Notes under the pieces: generated by a model
Told to the model about the DNA's origin: nothing
Database searches by the model: none
The model's input: only the letters and a program-made list of their open reading frames with translations
Position numbers and translations under genes: made by a program
In this document: one piece after another, positions 1 through 5,609 of the stretch
Layout of the letters: each line of letters begins with the position of its first letter
Numbering within the stretch: the stretch's first letter is position 1
Assembly (NCBI GenBank): GCA_003524565.1
Contig: DQGU01000185.1
Location: 1-5,653, forward strand
Origin: Rhodospirillaceae bacterium
Lineage (GTDB): Bacteria; Pseudomonadota; Alphaproteobacteria; Micavibrionales; UBA2020
Length of the DNA stretch: 5,653 nt
Direction of reading: 5' to 3'

Positions 1-19
1 GTAGAATATAAAAAAACAT
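1..19 (-). CDS. 5' end of an unidentified gene running off the window (partial)
   Basis: Only an ATG (17-19) and five more codons are visible (Met-Phe-Phe-Tyr-Ile-Leu), so no function can be assigned. The call rests on a good Shine-Dalgarno sequence, GGAGG on the minus strand (29-33), nine bases upstream of the ATG. It lies in the same orientation as, and about 68 bases downstream of, the GGDEF gene, so it could be a further member of the same transcript. The hydrophobic first residues would suit a membrane or exported protein, but six codons cannot decide this. Confidence 0.45.
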
Positions 20-87
20 AATCCGATTCCTCCGCCCCCATCATAGCGCCGGTGCGAAAAAACGGTGGATTTATTTGAAATCGCCGC

Positions 88-1317
88 CTATTCGCCGACG
101 GCATCCCCGCCGGTGGCGCCGCCGCCGACGGCTTCTGCCGCTTCCAGATGGGCGGCGCTGTAGGTCATGGCGCGGTTGCGGCCTGCTTTTTTGGCAAGGC
201 GCAGGGCGTATTCCGCCGCGCGCAGCATGTCGTCCGGCGTTTTGTGGTGGGGCTGAATGTCGGCCACGCCGATGCTGATGGTCAGCACGATGTTGCTGTC
301 GCCAATGCTGAAGGGGATGGATTCAACCGCGGTGCGGATTTTTTCGGCAACCACCCCCGCGCGGTATTCGTCGGTCGAGGGCAAAAACAGCGCGAATTCG
401 TTGCCACCCACACGGCCAATAACGTCGCTGGTGCGCAGCTGTTCCGCAATCGTTTCGGCAATCACGCGGATAGCAAGGTCGCCGCTCGCACGTCCGTGTT
501 TGTCATTGATTTTCTGGCAGCCATCGACATCGACGCTGAGCACCGCCAGTTCCTGTTTGTGGCGGCGGGCGGAGCTGATAAGCATGCTGGCGACGCGGAA
601 CAGCATGCCGCGGTTATAAAGCCCCGTCAGCGCGTCGGCGGCGGCAAGATTTTTCAGGAAATCGCGCTGGCGCAAAATCACGTTCAGCGCCGGCATCACC
701 AGCCCCACCGCCTGCCATGCCAGAAGCGCCAGCATCACGGCATAAAGCGCATAGGAAAAATAAATCACTTTTTGCGTTTCTTTGACACGCGCATCGATAA
801 ACGCGGTTGATTCCTGATGCCAGGCAGCCGCGACGTTGCTGCGGCTCAGCTGCATGATTTCCTGCGCGTAATCGCGCGCGAAACCTTTGTTGTTGTTTTC
901 GCTATGGGCGGCATAGCTGAAAACCTTGTCGGTCAGCTGGCGCACCGGCTGCAAAGCTTCGAGGTTCAGCTGCGGCATCGGCGACCATGTTGCGATGTGC
1001 ATGTTAAGCAGCATGCGCGGCTCCGCCTCCAGCGCAGCATTGGCGGCGGCGCGCAGGCGCTCTATATTTTTCGGGTCAGGCGTTTCCTGGTTTTGCGCCA
1101 CGATGATGCCCATCAACTGCGTCAGGCGTACCTGCTGTTCGGACAACATGGCCACCTGCATCAGCGCCGTTTGCTTGTTGCCGATATGATGCTGCAAAAA
1201 ACCCGCGCCCGTGATGGCGGTAAACAGCAAAATCGCCAGCAGCATATAGGCGCGGGATACTTTTTCCGCGTTAATCGAATCGTCGTTATGCGTCTGGGTT
1301 TCGGGCGCGGCCGTCAT
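88..1317 (-). CDS. Membrane-anchored GGDEF-domain protein with degenerate GGNEF active site
   Basis: This encodes a 409-residue inner-membrane signalling protein. A short cytoplasmic N-terminus is followed by a transmembrane helix at about 24-41. A largely helical, presumably periplasmic sensor region of about 140 residues comes next, then a second helix at about 184-208 and a C-terminal GGDEF domain from about 225 (ADALTGLYNR) to 385. GGDEF domains make c-di-GMP from two GTP. By alignment to PleD, Asp263 (metal), Asn271 and Asp280 (guanine) are present and the inhibitory I-site RxxD is intact (Arg295-Asp298). The signature, however, reads GGNEF at 304-308, replacing the acidic third residue that binds metal, so cyclase activity is probably lost or weak. 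The sensor region faintly recalls PilJ-type helical domains (MLSEQQVRLTQL); this is uncertain. The ATG at 1317 is preferred because GGAGA lies seven bases upstream; a TTG at 1338 would add seven residues. The C-terminus ends in a Gly/Ala-rich tail. Confidence 0.93.
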   Translation of the reverse strand: MTAAPETQTHNDDSINAEKVSRAYMLLAILLFTAITGAGFLQHHIGNKQTALMQVAMLSEQQVRLTQLMGIIVAQNQETPDPKNIERLRAAANAALEAEPRMLLNMHIATWSPMPQLNLEALQPVRQLTDKVFSYAAHSENNNKGFARDYAQEIMQLSRSNVAAAWHQESTAFIDARVKETQKVIYFSYALYAVMLALLAWQAVGLVMPALNVILRQRDFLKNLAAADALTGLYNRGMLFRVASMLISSARRHKQELAVLSVDVDGCQKINDKHGRASGDLAIRVIAETIAEQLRTSDVIGRVGGNEFALFLPSTDEYRAGVVAEKIRTAVESIPFSIGDSNIVLTISIGVADIQPHHKTPDDMLRAAEYALRLAKKAGRNRAMTYSAAHLEAAEAVGGGATGGDAVGE

Positions 1318-1436
1318 GACGTGGTCTCCGGTCTTCAATACAGCGATATAGAACCCTTAGCGGGCGAAGGCATTATTTTACCCTGTGCGCCCTGATGCCG
1401 CCAGAGCCAAAAACCGCGCTGCACGGGGTTATGTCA
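1318..1436. other. Intergenic gap between the pirin and GGDEF genes
   Basis: These 119 bases separate two minus-strand genes. They contain a weak terminator-like hairpin just after the pirin stop and the GGAGA ribosome binding site of the GGDEF gene (1325-1329). A TATATC stretch near 1348 could be a -10 element, but I find no convincing -35 at a standard distance. The GGDEF gene could therefore have its own promoter or be reached by readthrough. Confidence 0.5.
1409..1426 (-). terminator. Weak intrinsic terminator candidate after the pirin gene
   Basis: On the minus strand CCGTG-CAG-CGCGG can fold into a five-pair stem (one G-U) with a three-base loop, followed at once by five T. It lies about ten bases past the pirin stop codon, where a terminator would be expected. 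The stem is short, so partial readthrough into the GGDEF gene is likely. Confidence 0.35.
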
Positions 1437-2357
1437 TTACCCGCGCGCTGGCAAGGGTACGAAAGCATCCCCTTCGCCCGGCACCTTGGGGAAACGCTGG
1501 GCGCGCCAGTCTTCGCGCGCGGCGGCCAGCCGCTCTTTGGACGACGACACAAAGTTCCAGTCGATAAAGCGCGGCCCGTCCATGGCCGCCCCGCCCAGAA
1601 CCATCAAACGCACCTGTGTCAGCGCGCGCACCATGACATCATCTTTCGGCCGCAGCACCAGCATTTGCTGCGGTGCATAGGCAACCCCGCCGATTTCAAT
1701 ATCGCCGGAGAGGACATAGAGCGCACGCTCTTCCATATCCCGCGGCAGGGGCAGCTGCGCACCTGCGGCCAGTGTGACGTCTGCGTAAAGCGTTTCCCAA
1801 TCGGTGCGCACGGGCGATACCGCGCCAAAGCCGCCGCCCATGATAAGACGGAGGTCGATACCCTCCGCCTCTATGCGCGGTAAATCCGCCGCCGCGTGAT
1901 GTTCGAAGGCAGGCGCGGTGTCTTCAAGCGGCATGGGCAGCGCAAGCCAGCTTTGAATCCCGAACAGGCGGGAAGGCTGCATGCGCGCCGCCGCCCCCGT
2001 GCGCTCCGAATGCACGATGCCCGCGCCTGCTGTCATCAAATTGACATCACCCGGTTGAATGGTTTTTTCTGTGCCCAGACTGTCGCGGTGGTCTATCGCG
2101 CCATTGAACAAATAAGTCACGGTCGAAAGTCCGATATGCGGATGCGGCAGCACGTCCAGACCCTGCCCCGTCAGAAATTCGCCCGGCCCCATCTGGTCCC
2201 AAAAAATGAACGGCCCGACCATCCGGCGGTTTCTGAAGGGCAGCGCGCGGCGCACTTCATAGCCGCCGATATCGCCGCTGCGCGGCACAATCACCATCTC
2301 GACAGCCTCCGGCGCGGTCGCTGCGGCTTCGGCTTCCGGGCAGGGCGTCCAGCTCAT
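1437..2357 (-). CDS. Pirin family protein (bicupin metalloprotein)
   Basis: This 306-residue protein has the length and two-cupin layout of pirins. The N-terminal Pirin domain carries the diagnostic stretch HPHIGLSTVTYLF and later GDVNLMTAGAGIVHSER. Its metal ligands are His72, His74, His116 and Glu118, matching the three-His/one-Glu iron site of human pirin and E. coli YhhW. The second half has the pirin C-terminal cupin, ending in the typical region around FIDWNFVSSSKERL and FPKVPGE. Some pirins have quercetin 2,3-dioxygenase activity in vitro; others act as protein-binding regulators, so the substrate or partner here is unknown. There is no signal peptide, so it should be cytoplasmic. The ATG at 2357 is chosen because AAGGAG lies five bases upstream and the recognisable pirin sequence begins soon after; the open frame further upstream overlaps the receiver gene and lacks pirin-like sequence. 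The start is only 13 bases from the receiver gene's stop, so the two are probably co-transcribed and translationally linked. Confidence 0.95.
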   Translation of the reverse strand: MSWTPCPEAEAAATAPEAVEMVIVPRSGDIGGYEVRRALPFRNRRMVGPFIFWDQMGPGEFLTGQGLDVLPHPHIGLSTVTYLFNGAIDHRDSLGTEKTIQPGDVNLMTAGAGIVHSERTGAAARMQPSRLFGIQSWLALPMPLEDTAPAFEHHAAADLPRIEAEGIDLRLIMGGGFGAVSPVRTDWETLYADVTLAAGAQLPLPRDMEERALYVLSGDIEIGGVAYAPQQMLVLRPKDDVMVRALTQVRLMVLGGAAMDGPRFIDWNFVSSSKERLAAAREDWRAQRFPKVPGEGDAFVPLPARG

Positions 2358-2370
2358 GGCCTCTCCTTTT

Positions 2371-2913
2371 TTATTCGGCTTCTTTTGCAGCAACGCCGCC
2401 CATGCGGCTTTCGGCCTGCTCGGCCGTCTGCTGGCGGCGCTCCGGTCCCTCGTATCCGCCGCGCCCGCTGCGGCGGTCAGGCCCGACATAGTTGTCAGAC
2501 ACCACAAACTGGCGCGGGTTTTCGACAATACGTTCGATTTTTTTGGCTAAAGTCTTGGCCGTGAAAGGCTTCACCAGATATTCCGACACCCCCGCATCGC
2601 GCGCGCGCGTGACGCGGTTTTCATGCCCGCTGCCCGCCGTCATGATGATGGGCACGAAGGGGTTAGGGCTGCGGTCGGACATGCGGATTTTACGCGTAAG
2701 CTCGATACCCCTGTCGGGCGTTTGCAGCCAATCAATAATGACAAGGTCGTGATTGCCGCTGGCAAACTTCTCGAACCCCTCGTCCATGCTATAGGCGCTG
2801 TCGATATTCCGCTCCGGCACCGTGAATAGCCTGAACACGCCGCGAAAAAGCTCGAACAGCTCCGGCGAGCTTTCGACGATAAGAATCCGGACATTTTTGA
2901 AATTATAAGCCAA
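2371..2913 (-). CDS. CheY-like single-domain response regulator with GPDRR/GPERR tail
   Basis: This 180-residue protein has a receiver domain (about 7-132) and no DNA-binding or enzymatic output domain. Asp61 is the phosphoacceptor (VIIDW), Thr92 the switch Thr (IIMTAG) and Lys115 the conserved Lys (LVKPF). The acidic pocket after strand 1 is Glu14-Ser15 rather than the usual Asp-Asp, so Mg2+ binding may be altered. A hydrophilic tail of about 45 residues contains a repeated motif, YVGPDRR (142-148) and YEGPERR (154-160), then a Gln/Glu/Ala-rich end. Tails like this occur on stand-alone receivers in alphaproteobacteria, and their role is unknown to me. The start appears to be TTG (2911-2913), with AGGG eight bases upstream; the frame has no ATG before an upstream stop, and the next Met (43) would delete the first strand. 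The gene is followed at 13 bases by the pirin gene. No sensor kinase lies in the window. Confidence 0.9.
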   Translation of the reverse strand: MAYNFKNVRILIVESSPELFELFRGVFRLFTVPERNIDSAYSMDEGFEKFASGNHDLVIIDWLQTPDRGIELTRKIRMSDRSPNPFVPIIMTAGSGHENRVTRARDAGVSEYLVKPFTAKTLAKKIERIVENPRQFVVSDNYVGPDRRSGRGGYEGPERRQQTAEQAESRMGGVAAKEAE

Positions 2914-3000
2914 GATGAGTACCCTGAACGACGGACAAAGATAACCCTGCCCCTTTAATCAAAATACCCCCGCACCGCCGATATTTCCAGAGGAAAGCGC
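2914..3000. other. Intergenic gap upstream of the receiver gene
   Basis: These 87 bases follow the exported-protein gene and precede the receiver gene on the same strand. A small inverted repeat (TTTCC-TCT-GGAAA on the minus strand) lies near the exported gene's stop but has no T-run. A TTGATT and a TATCTT are visible, only 13 bases apart, which is too close for a normal sigma-70 promoter. I see neither a convincing terminator nor a convincing promoter. Confidence 0.4.
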
Positions 3001-3777
3001 TCAGTCTTTTTGCACATAAAGGCTGTCAAGATAAGGAACGAGCTCTTCCATCAACCCGAACACCCGTGCCTCATGCGCGCGTGAGAAGCTCACGTCATAC
3101 CTATACCTGCCGCCCGCGCCGTTTGCCGCCGCGCCATGGCATTCATTGTTCCAACTGAAGCAGCGCACAAAATAGTCCACTTCCTTCCCGTTCGTCGCCT
3201 TGTAGTAAAGGTCGTAATTCCCTTCCGCTCCCTTTGTGCGGTTCGGGCGGAAGATTTCGGGTTTCCCCGCCGCATTGTTGCCCAGCGCGTAAAAATGTAA
3301 ATGCCGCGGCAGGTCAGGCAGCTTCCATTGCCCCACTCCCGCCTGCACCGGCTTGCTCAATGTGCTGGCTGCCATTTTTATCTCTGCGACAAGAGCGGTT
3401 GCATGCGCCTTGCCACAAGCCGGCGTTTCTTTGCCTTCCCCGACCCGCGGAAGAATTTCGACAAAAACATCCGAACCAGCAGGCGCACCCGCAGAAAATT
3501 GCGCCAAAGGAAGCTTGAGCCCCAGCCGGGAATAGCCGCTACGCCAACGGTCAATACCGCTGTTTTTTTTAAGGCGGCAACTGCTCACAAGCGATGCCGC
3601 GACTTCAAAATATCCTTTTTCATTACCTGATAGGCAGCTGATACCGAAAGGGGCACGCAGATTATCCCCCGCCGCGATGCACGGCAGGTACGGATTATCC
3701 GCCGCTTCGGCCACGGCTGGCAATACCTGCGCCGTAAAGACCGTCAGCAGCAACGCAAAAGTGAAAGCTTTTCCCAT
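3001..3777 (-). CDS. Exported cysteine-containing protein of unknown function
   Basis: I do not recognise this 258-residue protein. It begins with a classic Sec signal peptide: Lys3, a hydrophobic core at about 5-20, and a likely signal peptidase I cleavage site at AEA/A near residue 25-26. The mature protein should therefore be periplasmic or secreted. It contains six cysteines (33, 48, 67, 121, 206, 213), an even number that would allow three disulfides in an oxidising compartment. Aromatic-rich segments occur near 159-164 (HLHFYA) and 188-208 (YDLYYK, DYFVRCFSW). There are no obvious catalytic motifs, further transmembrane segments or lipobox. The ATG at 3777 is chosen because it starts the signal peptide and has AAGGAA seven bases upstream; an in-frame extension to 3855 would put 26 extra residues in front of the signal. 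It is divergent from the deacylase gene and lies 87 bases upstream of the receiver gene. Confidence 0.85.
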   Translation of the reverse strand: MGKAFTFALLLTVFTAQVLPAVAEAADNPYLPCIAAGDNLRAPFGISCLSGNEKGYFEVAASLVSSCRLKKNSGIDRWRSGYSRLGLKLPLAQFSAGAPAGSDVFVEILPRVGEGKETPACGKAHATALVAEIKMAASTLSKPVQAGVGQWKLPDLPRHLHFYALGNNAAGKPEIFRPNRTKGAEGNYDLYYKATNGKEVDYFVRCFSWNNECHGAAANGAGGRYRYDVSFSRAHEARVFGLMEELVPYLDSLYVQKD

Positions 3778-3784
3778 TGTTCTG

Positions 3785-3808
3785 TTCCTTGCGCCACTAT
3801 TCCTTGCG
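3785..3808. repeat. Nine-base direct repeat TTCCTTGCG, 15-base period
   Basis: TTCCTTGCG occurs at 3785-3793 and again at 3800-3808. The copy nearer the exported-protein gene includes that gene's AAGGAA ribosome binding site on the minus strand. The 15-base period does not match one or two helical turns well, so a regulator operator is possible but not strongly suggested. It may equally be a small chance or slippage-derived duplication. Confidence 0.45.
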
Positions 3809-3857
3809 AATAGGCTACCATAACCGCCAGCACCACGAAAGCACACGCAGAACAACC

Positions 3858-3886
3858 TTGTTTTTCAGGCCGAAAATTCCGATAAT
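3858..3886 (+). promoter_or_regulatory. Sigma-70-type promoter candidate for the deacylase gene
   Basis: TTGTTT (3858-3863, three of six bases match the -35 consensus) and GATAAT (3881-3886, five of six match the -10 consensus) are separated by exactly 17 bases. Transcription would begin near 3893, giving a leader of about 20 bases that contains the GGAGG ribosome binding site. The location in a divergent gap supports it, though the -35 is weak. Confidence 0.5.
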
Positions 3887-3902
3887 CGCGGCCATAGAAC
3901 AC

Positions 3903-3907
3903 GGAGG
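3903..3907 (+). promoter_or_regulatory. Strong Shine-Dalgarno site that fixes the deacylase start
   Basis: GGAGG lies seven bases before the ATG at 3915. It decides between this start and an in-frame ATG at 3777 that would add 46 residues with no family resemblance and would run across the divergent promoter region. Confidence 0.8.
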
Positions 3908-3914
3908 AAAGCCT

Positions 3915-4856
3915 ATGCACAGCGTTAAAAACCGTATCTCCATCGGCGAGACCATCGCGGGCAATCCGATTGACATCGTCACCTATACGCTGAGCGCAGG
4001 GGCGAAGGGCAAACGGCTGCATATCCAGAGCGGCATGCACGGCGGGGAAATCACCTATTGGGTGCAGCATCGTCTTTATAAATTCCTGCAAGAAAACCTG
4101 AAGGCGGGCGAAGTTGTTTTTATTCCCTGCGCCAATCCGGCGTCGTGGGACCAGCGCTCTTATTTCTACACCTTCGGCAAATTCGACCTTTACGATGGCA
4201 AGGATTGCAATTCGCATTTCCCCGGCAAGGCGGAGGGCACGCTGCACCAGCGCATTGCCCACGAACTTTTCACCCTTGCCAAGCAATGCGACCTCGGCCT
4301 TGACCTGCACACGGCACGCGCGAGCAAACCTTATGTGATTTTCACCAAAGAAGCCTATCTGCCGCTGGTGCGCGATGTCGGGTTTAAATATAACTATATG
4401 GACGATGTCGTGACACCGGAAACGGCAGGCTCGTTCGATTACGCCATGGACCCTGCGGGCATTGACAATCTGTGCATCGAATGCGGCAGCCATGACGAAC
4501 ATAACGCCGCGAAAATCGAAGAGGTCTTGGGCGGTATCCTGCGTCTTCTGGCGCGGCTGGATATGATTGACAAAAACCTCGCCCCGCCCGCGCCGGCCGA
4601 TTGTTATTATTTCCGCGACCACAAAAAAATCCTGACGCGTGCGGCGGGCTTTGTACGCTATGACGTCAAAATGGGCGCGAATTTCAAAAAGGGCGACACG
4701 CTGTTCACCCTGCACCCCAGCCGTGATTTGGGCGAAGAGATGCCGGAAATCGCCACCGAAGACGGCGTGATGTACAAACACGCGCCCACGCATATTTACC
4801 GCCTTGGCGACGAAACCCTGCATTATGTGCCGAAAGAATGGCTGGTTAAACTTTAA
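3915..4856 (+). CDS. Succinylglutamate desuccinylase/aspartoacylase (AstE/AspA) family zinc deacylase
   Basis: This 313-residue protein fits the M14-like deacylase group (COG3608-type), zinc enzymes that hydrolyse N-acyl amino acids and related amides. The zinc motif is GMHGGE, with His42 and Glu45; the third ligand is His132 in DLGLDLHT. The catalytic Glu is most likely Glu189 (LCIECGSH), equivalent to Glu178 of aspartoacylase. After the catalytic domain (about 1-225), a C-terminal beta domain (about 229-313; AAGFVRYDVKMGANFKKGDTL) resembles the barrel that follows the catalytic fold in this family. The usual DLNRxFPG segment reads DCNSHFPG (97-104), so the Arg that normally contacts the substrate carboxylate is Ser100. 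This suggests a different substrate or reduced activity. No signal peptide is seen, so it is cytoplasmic. It is not next to arginine-catabolism (ast) genes, so the astE name is not justified. It appears monocistronic, with its own promoter and terminator. Confidence 0.92.
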   Translation: MHSVKNRISIGETIAGNPIDIVTYTLSAGAKGKRLHIQSGMHGGEITYWVQHRLYKFLQENLKAGEVVFIPCANPASWDQRSYFYTFGKFDLYDGKDCNSHFPGKAEGTLHQRIAHELFTLAKQCDLGLDLHTARASKPYVIFTKEAYLPLVRDVGFKYNYMDDVVTPETAGSFDYAMDPAGIDNLCIECGSHDEHNAAKIEEVLGGILRLLARLDMIDKNLAPPAPADCYYFRDHKKILTRAAGFVRYDVKMGANFKKGDTLFTLHPSRDLGEEMPEIATEDGVMYKHAPTHIYRLGDETLHYVPKEWLVKL

Positions 4857-4878
4857 CCCCCGCCTTTGCGAGCCAAAC

Positions 4879-4909
4879 AAAAACCCCTTCCGCGATGGAA
4901 GGGGTTTTT
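4879..4909. terminator. Bidirectional intrinsic terminator between convergent genes
   Basis: A perfect 13-base inverted repeat (AAAAACCCCTTCC / GGAAGGGGTTTTT) flanks a five-base loop, GCGAT. Read on the plus strand it ends in TTTTTATTT 23-53 bases after the deacylase stop; read on the minus strand it ends in TTTTTGTTT after the gene at 4933-5562. It should stop transcription from both sides. Confidence 0.95.
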
Positions 4910-4932
4910 ATTTGTGCAAAGCACCCGCAGGA

Positions 4933-5562
4933 TTAGCGCGGCGCCGCCCCCGACGACAGGTTTTTCGGCGGACGCACAACGGCATTGTCGTTGACGTTTT
5001 GCATGGTTGCGCGGTAAAGCGGGTTTTTCTCCACATAATCCGCACCAAAGCAATCGGCATAAAGCTGCTTGAGCGGGCCGCGCCAGGCGGGGTTGATGCA
5101 GGAAACGCCGTTTTCAATCACAAACGGTGCGTTGTCGCCGCTGGCAATGCCGGTGATACGGAACAGCTCCGCCCCTGCGGCCGGCTGGTCGCCCGCCTTC
5201 AGGCTGCCGCCGTTGATTTTGACGGTCATTGCGCCCGATGCGAGGTCGATGGGCGACAGCTTGGCGTTTTCGCCAAGTGCTTTCCACTCCCACTTGCCGC
5301 CATCCTTGCGCACGCTATAGGTGCCTGCCGGCAGGTCTTGCAGCGCCTTGATGCTGCCGTCCAATTCGCTGTCATGCGTTGCATAGACTTTGATATAGAA
5401 AGAACCCGACGACGTCGCGTATTGCTGATGGATACCCGCCGCGTTGTCGCGCAGCGCCGCCAGCACCGCCGTATTTTCCGGCTTGGAAAAATCGGCGAAA
5501 TGCGCGAACCATGCCATGCGGCTGAGGCCGGGGATGCCGTTGGATTCCGCATCCGCGCTCAT
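4933..5562 (-). CDS. Protein of unknown function, about 209 residues, 5' end uncertain
   Basis: I do not recognise this protein. From the ATG at 5562 it is 209 residues long, with no signal peptide, transmembrane segment or obvious catalytic motif. It is rich in small polar residues and short Gly/Asp turns (RKDGGKWEW, KINGGSLKAGD, ASGDNAP), suggesting a beta-rich fold, and ends in a Pro/Ser/Ala-rich tail. Two cysteines (155 and 171) lie near the end. Codon use and the terminator after its stop support a real gene. The start is unclear: the ATG has no good ribosome binding site, and an in-frame TTG at 5583 with weak AAGAAG eight or so bases upstream would add seven residues. A 4-base tandem duplication (5565-5572) just upstream, with another open frame running to the window edge, leaves open that the gene is the 3' part of a frameshifted longer gene. 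It is convergent with the deacylase gene. Confidence 0.7.
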   Translation of the reverse strand: MSADAESNGIPGLSRMAWFAHFADFSKPENTAVLAALRDNAAGIHQQYATSSGSFYIKVYATHDSELDGSIKALQDLPAGTYSVRKDGGKWEWKALGENAKLSPIDLASGAMTVKINGGSLKAGDQPAAGAELFRITGIASGDNAPFVIENGVSCINPAWRGPLKQLYADCFGADYVEKNPLYRATMQNVNDNAVVRPPKNLSSGAAPR

Positions 5563-5564
5563 CT

Positions 5565-5572
5565 GGTCGGTC
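5565..5572. repeat. Tandem duplication of a 4-base unit (GGTC x2)
   Basis: GGTCGGTC on the plus strand (GACCGACC on the minus strand) lies three bases upstream of the ATG of the unknown gene. Removing one copy would join that gene's frame to another open frame coming from the window edge. This may be coincidence. Confidence 0.6.
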
Positions 5573-5603
5573 CGGATAAACAAAATAAAAATCTTCTTTG
5601 GCT

Positions 5604-5609
5604 ATTATA
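5604..5609 (-). promoter_or_regulatory. Possible -10 element for the unknown gene at 4933-5562
   Basis: A perfect TATAAT on the minus strand lies about 42 bases before the ATG at 5562, inside a stretch (5573-5653) with only 25 G or C in 81 bases. No -35 match is found 16-18 bases further upstream, and the element is part of a 10-base palindrome (ATTATATAAT, 5604-5613). The call is therefore tentative. Confidence 0.3.

Larger units (their letters stand above)
3778..3914. other. Divergent intergenic region between the exported-protein and deacylase genes
   Basis: These 137 bases must hold the start signals of two divergent genes. They contain the two ribosome binding sites, a reasonable plus-strand promoter at 3858-3886 and a nine-base direct repeat at 3785-3808. 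I could not find a convincing minus-strand promoter; a TATGGT-like -10 is present but lacks a matching -35. Confidence 0.6.

Noticed and set aside
61..87. Terminator after the GGDEF gene
   Set aside because: The CGGTG/CGGTGG elements with an A-run between them are direct, not inverted, repeats and do not form a hairpin.
148..810. Plus-strand open frame of 220 codons over the GGDEF gene
   Set aside because: It is antisense to a confidently identified domain, has no good ribosome binding site, and its His/Arg/Val/Gly-rich translation is typical of GC-rich shadow frames.
2358..2528. N-terminal extension of the pirin frame by 57 residues
   Set aside because: It overlaps the receiver gene, shows no pirin-like sequence, and the AAGGAG before the ATG at 2357 marks the real start.
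1896..2564. Plus-strand open frame of 222 codons spanning the pirin and receiver genes
   Set aside because: It is antisense to two real genes and crosses their boundary; its Arg/His-rich composition is that of a shadow.
2932..2975. Promoter TTGATT...TATCTT before the receiver gene
   Set aside because: The spacing of 13 bases is too short for a sigma-70 promoter, so I do not list it as a feature.
3777..3914. 46-residue N-terminal extension of the deacylase
   Set aside because: It would cross the divergent promoter region and lacks family resemblance; the GGAGG at 3903-3907 supports the start at 3915.
3744..4880. A 378-codon minus-strand open frame opposite the deacylase gene, longer than the deacylase itself
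   Set aside because: It is the antisense shadow of a gene with clear zinc-site motifs and a strong ribosome binding site. It overlaps the terminator and the start of the exported-protein gene and has no recognisable domain.
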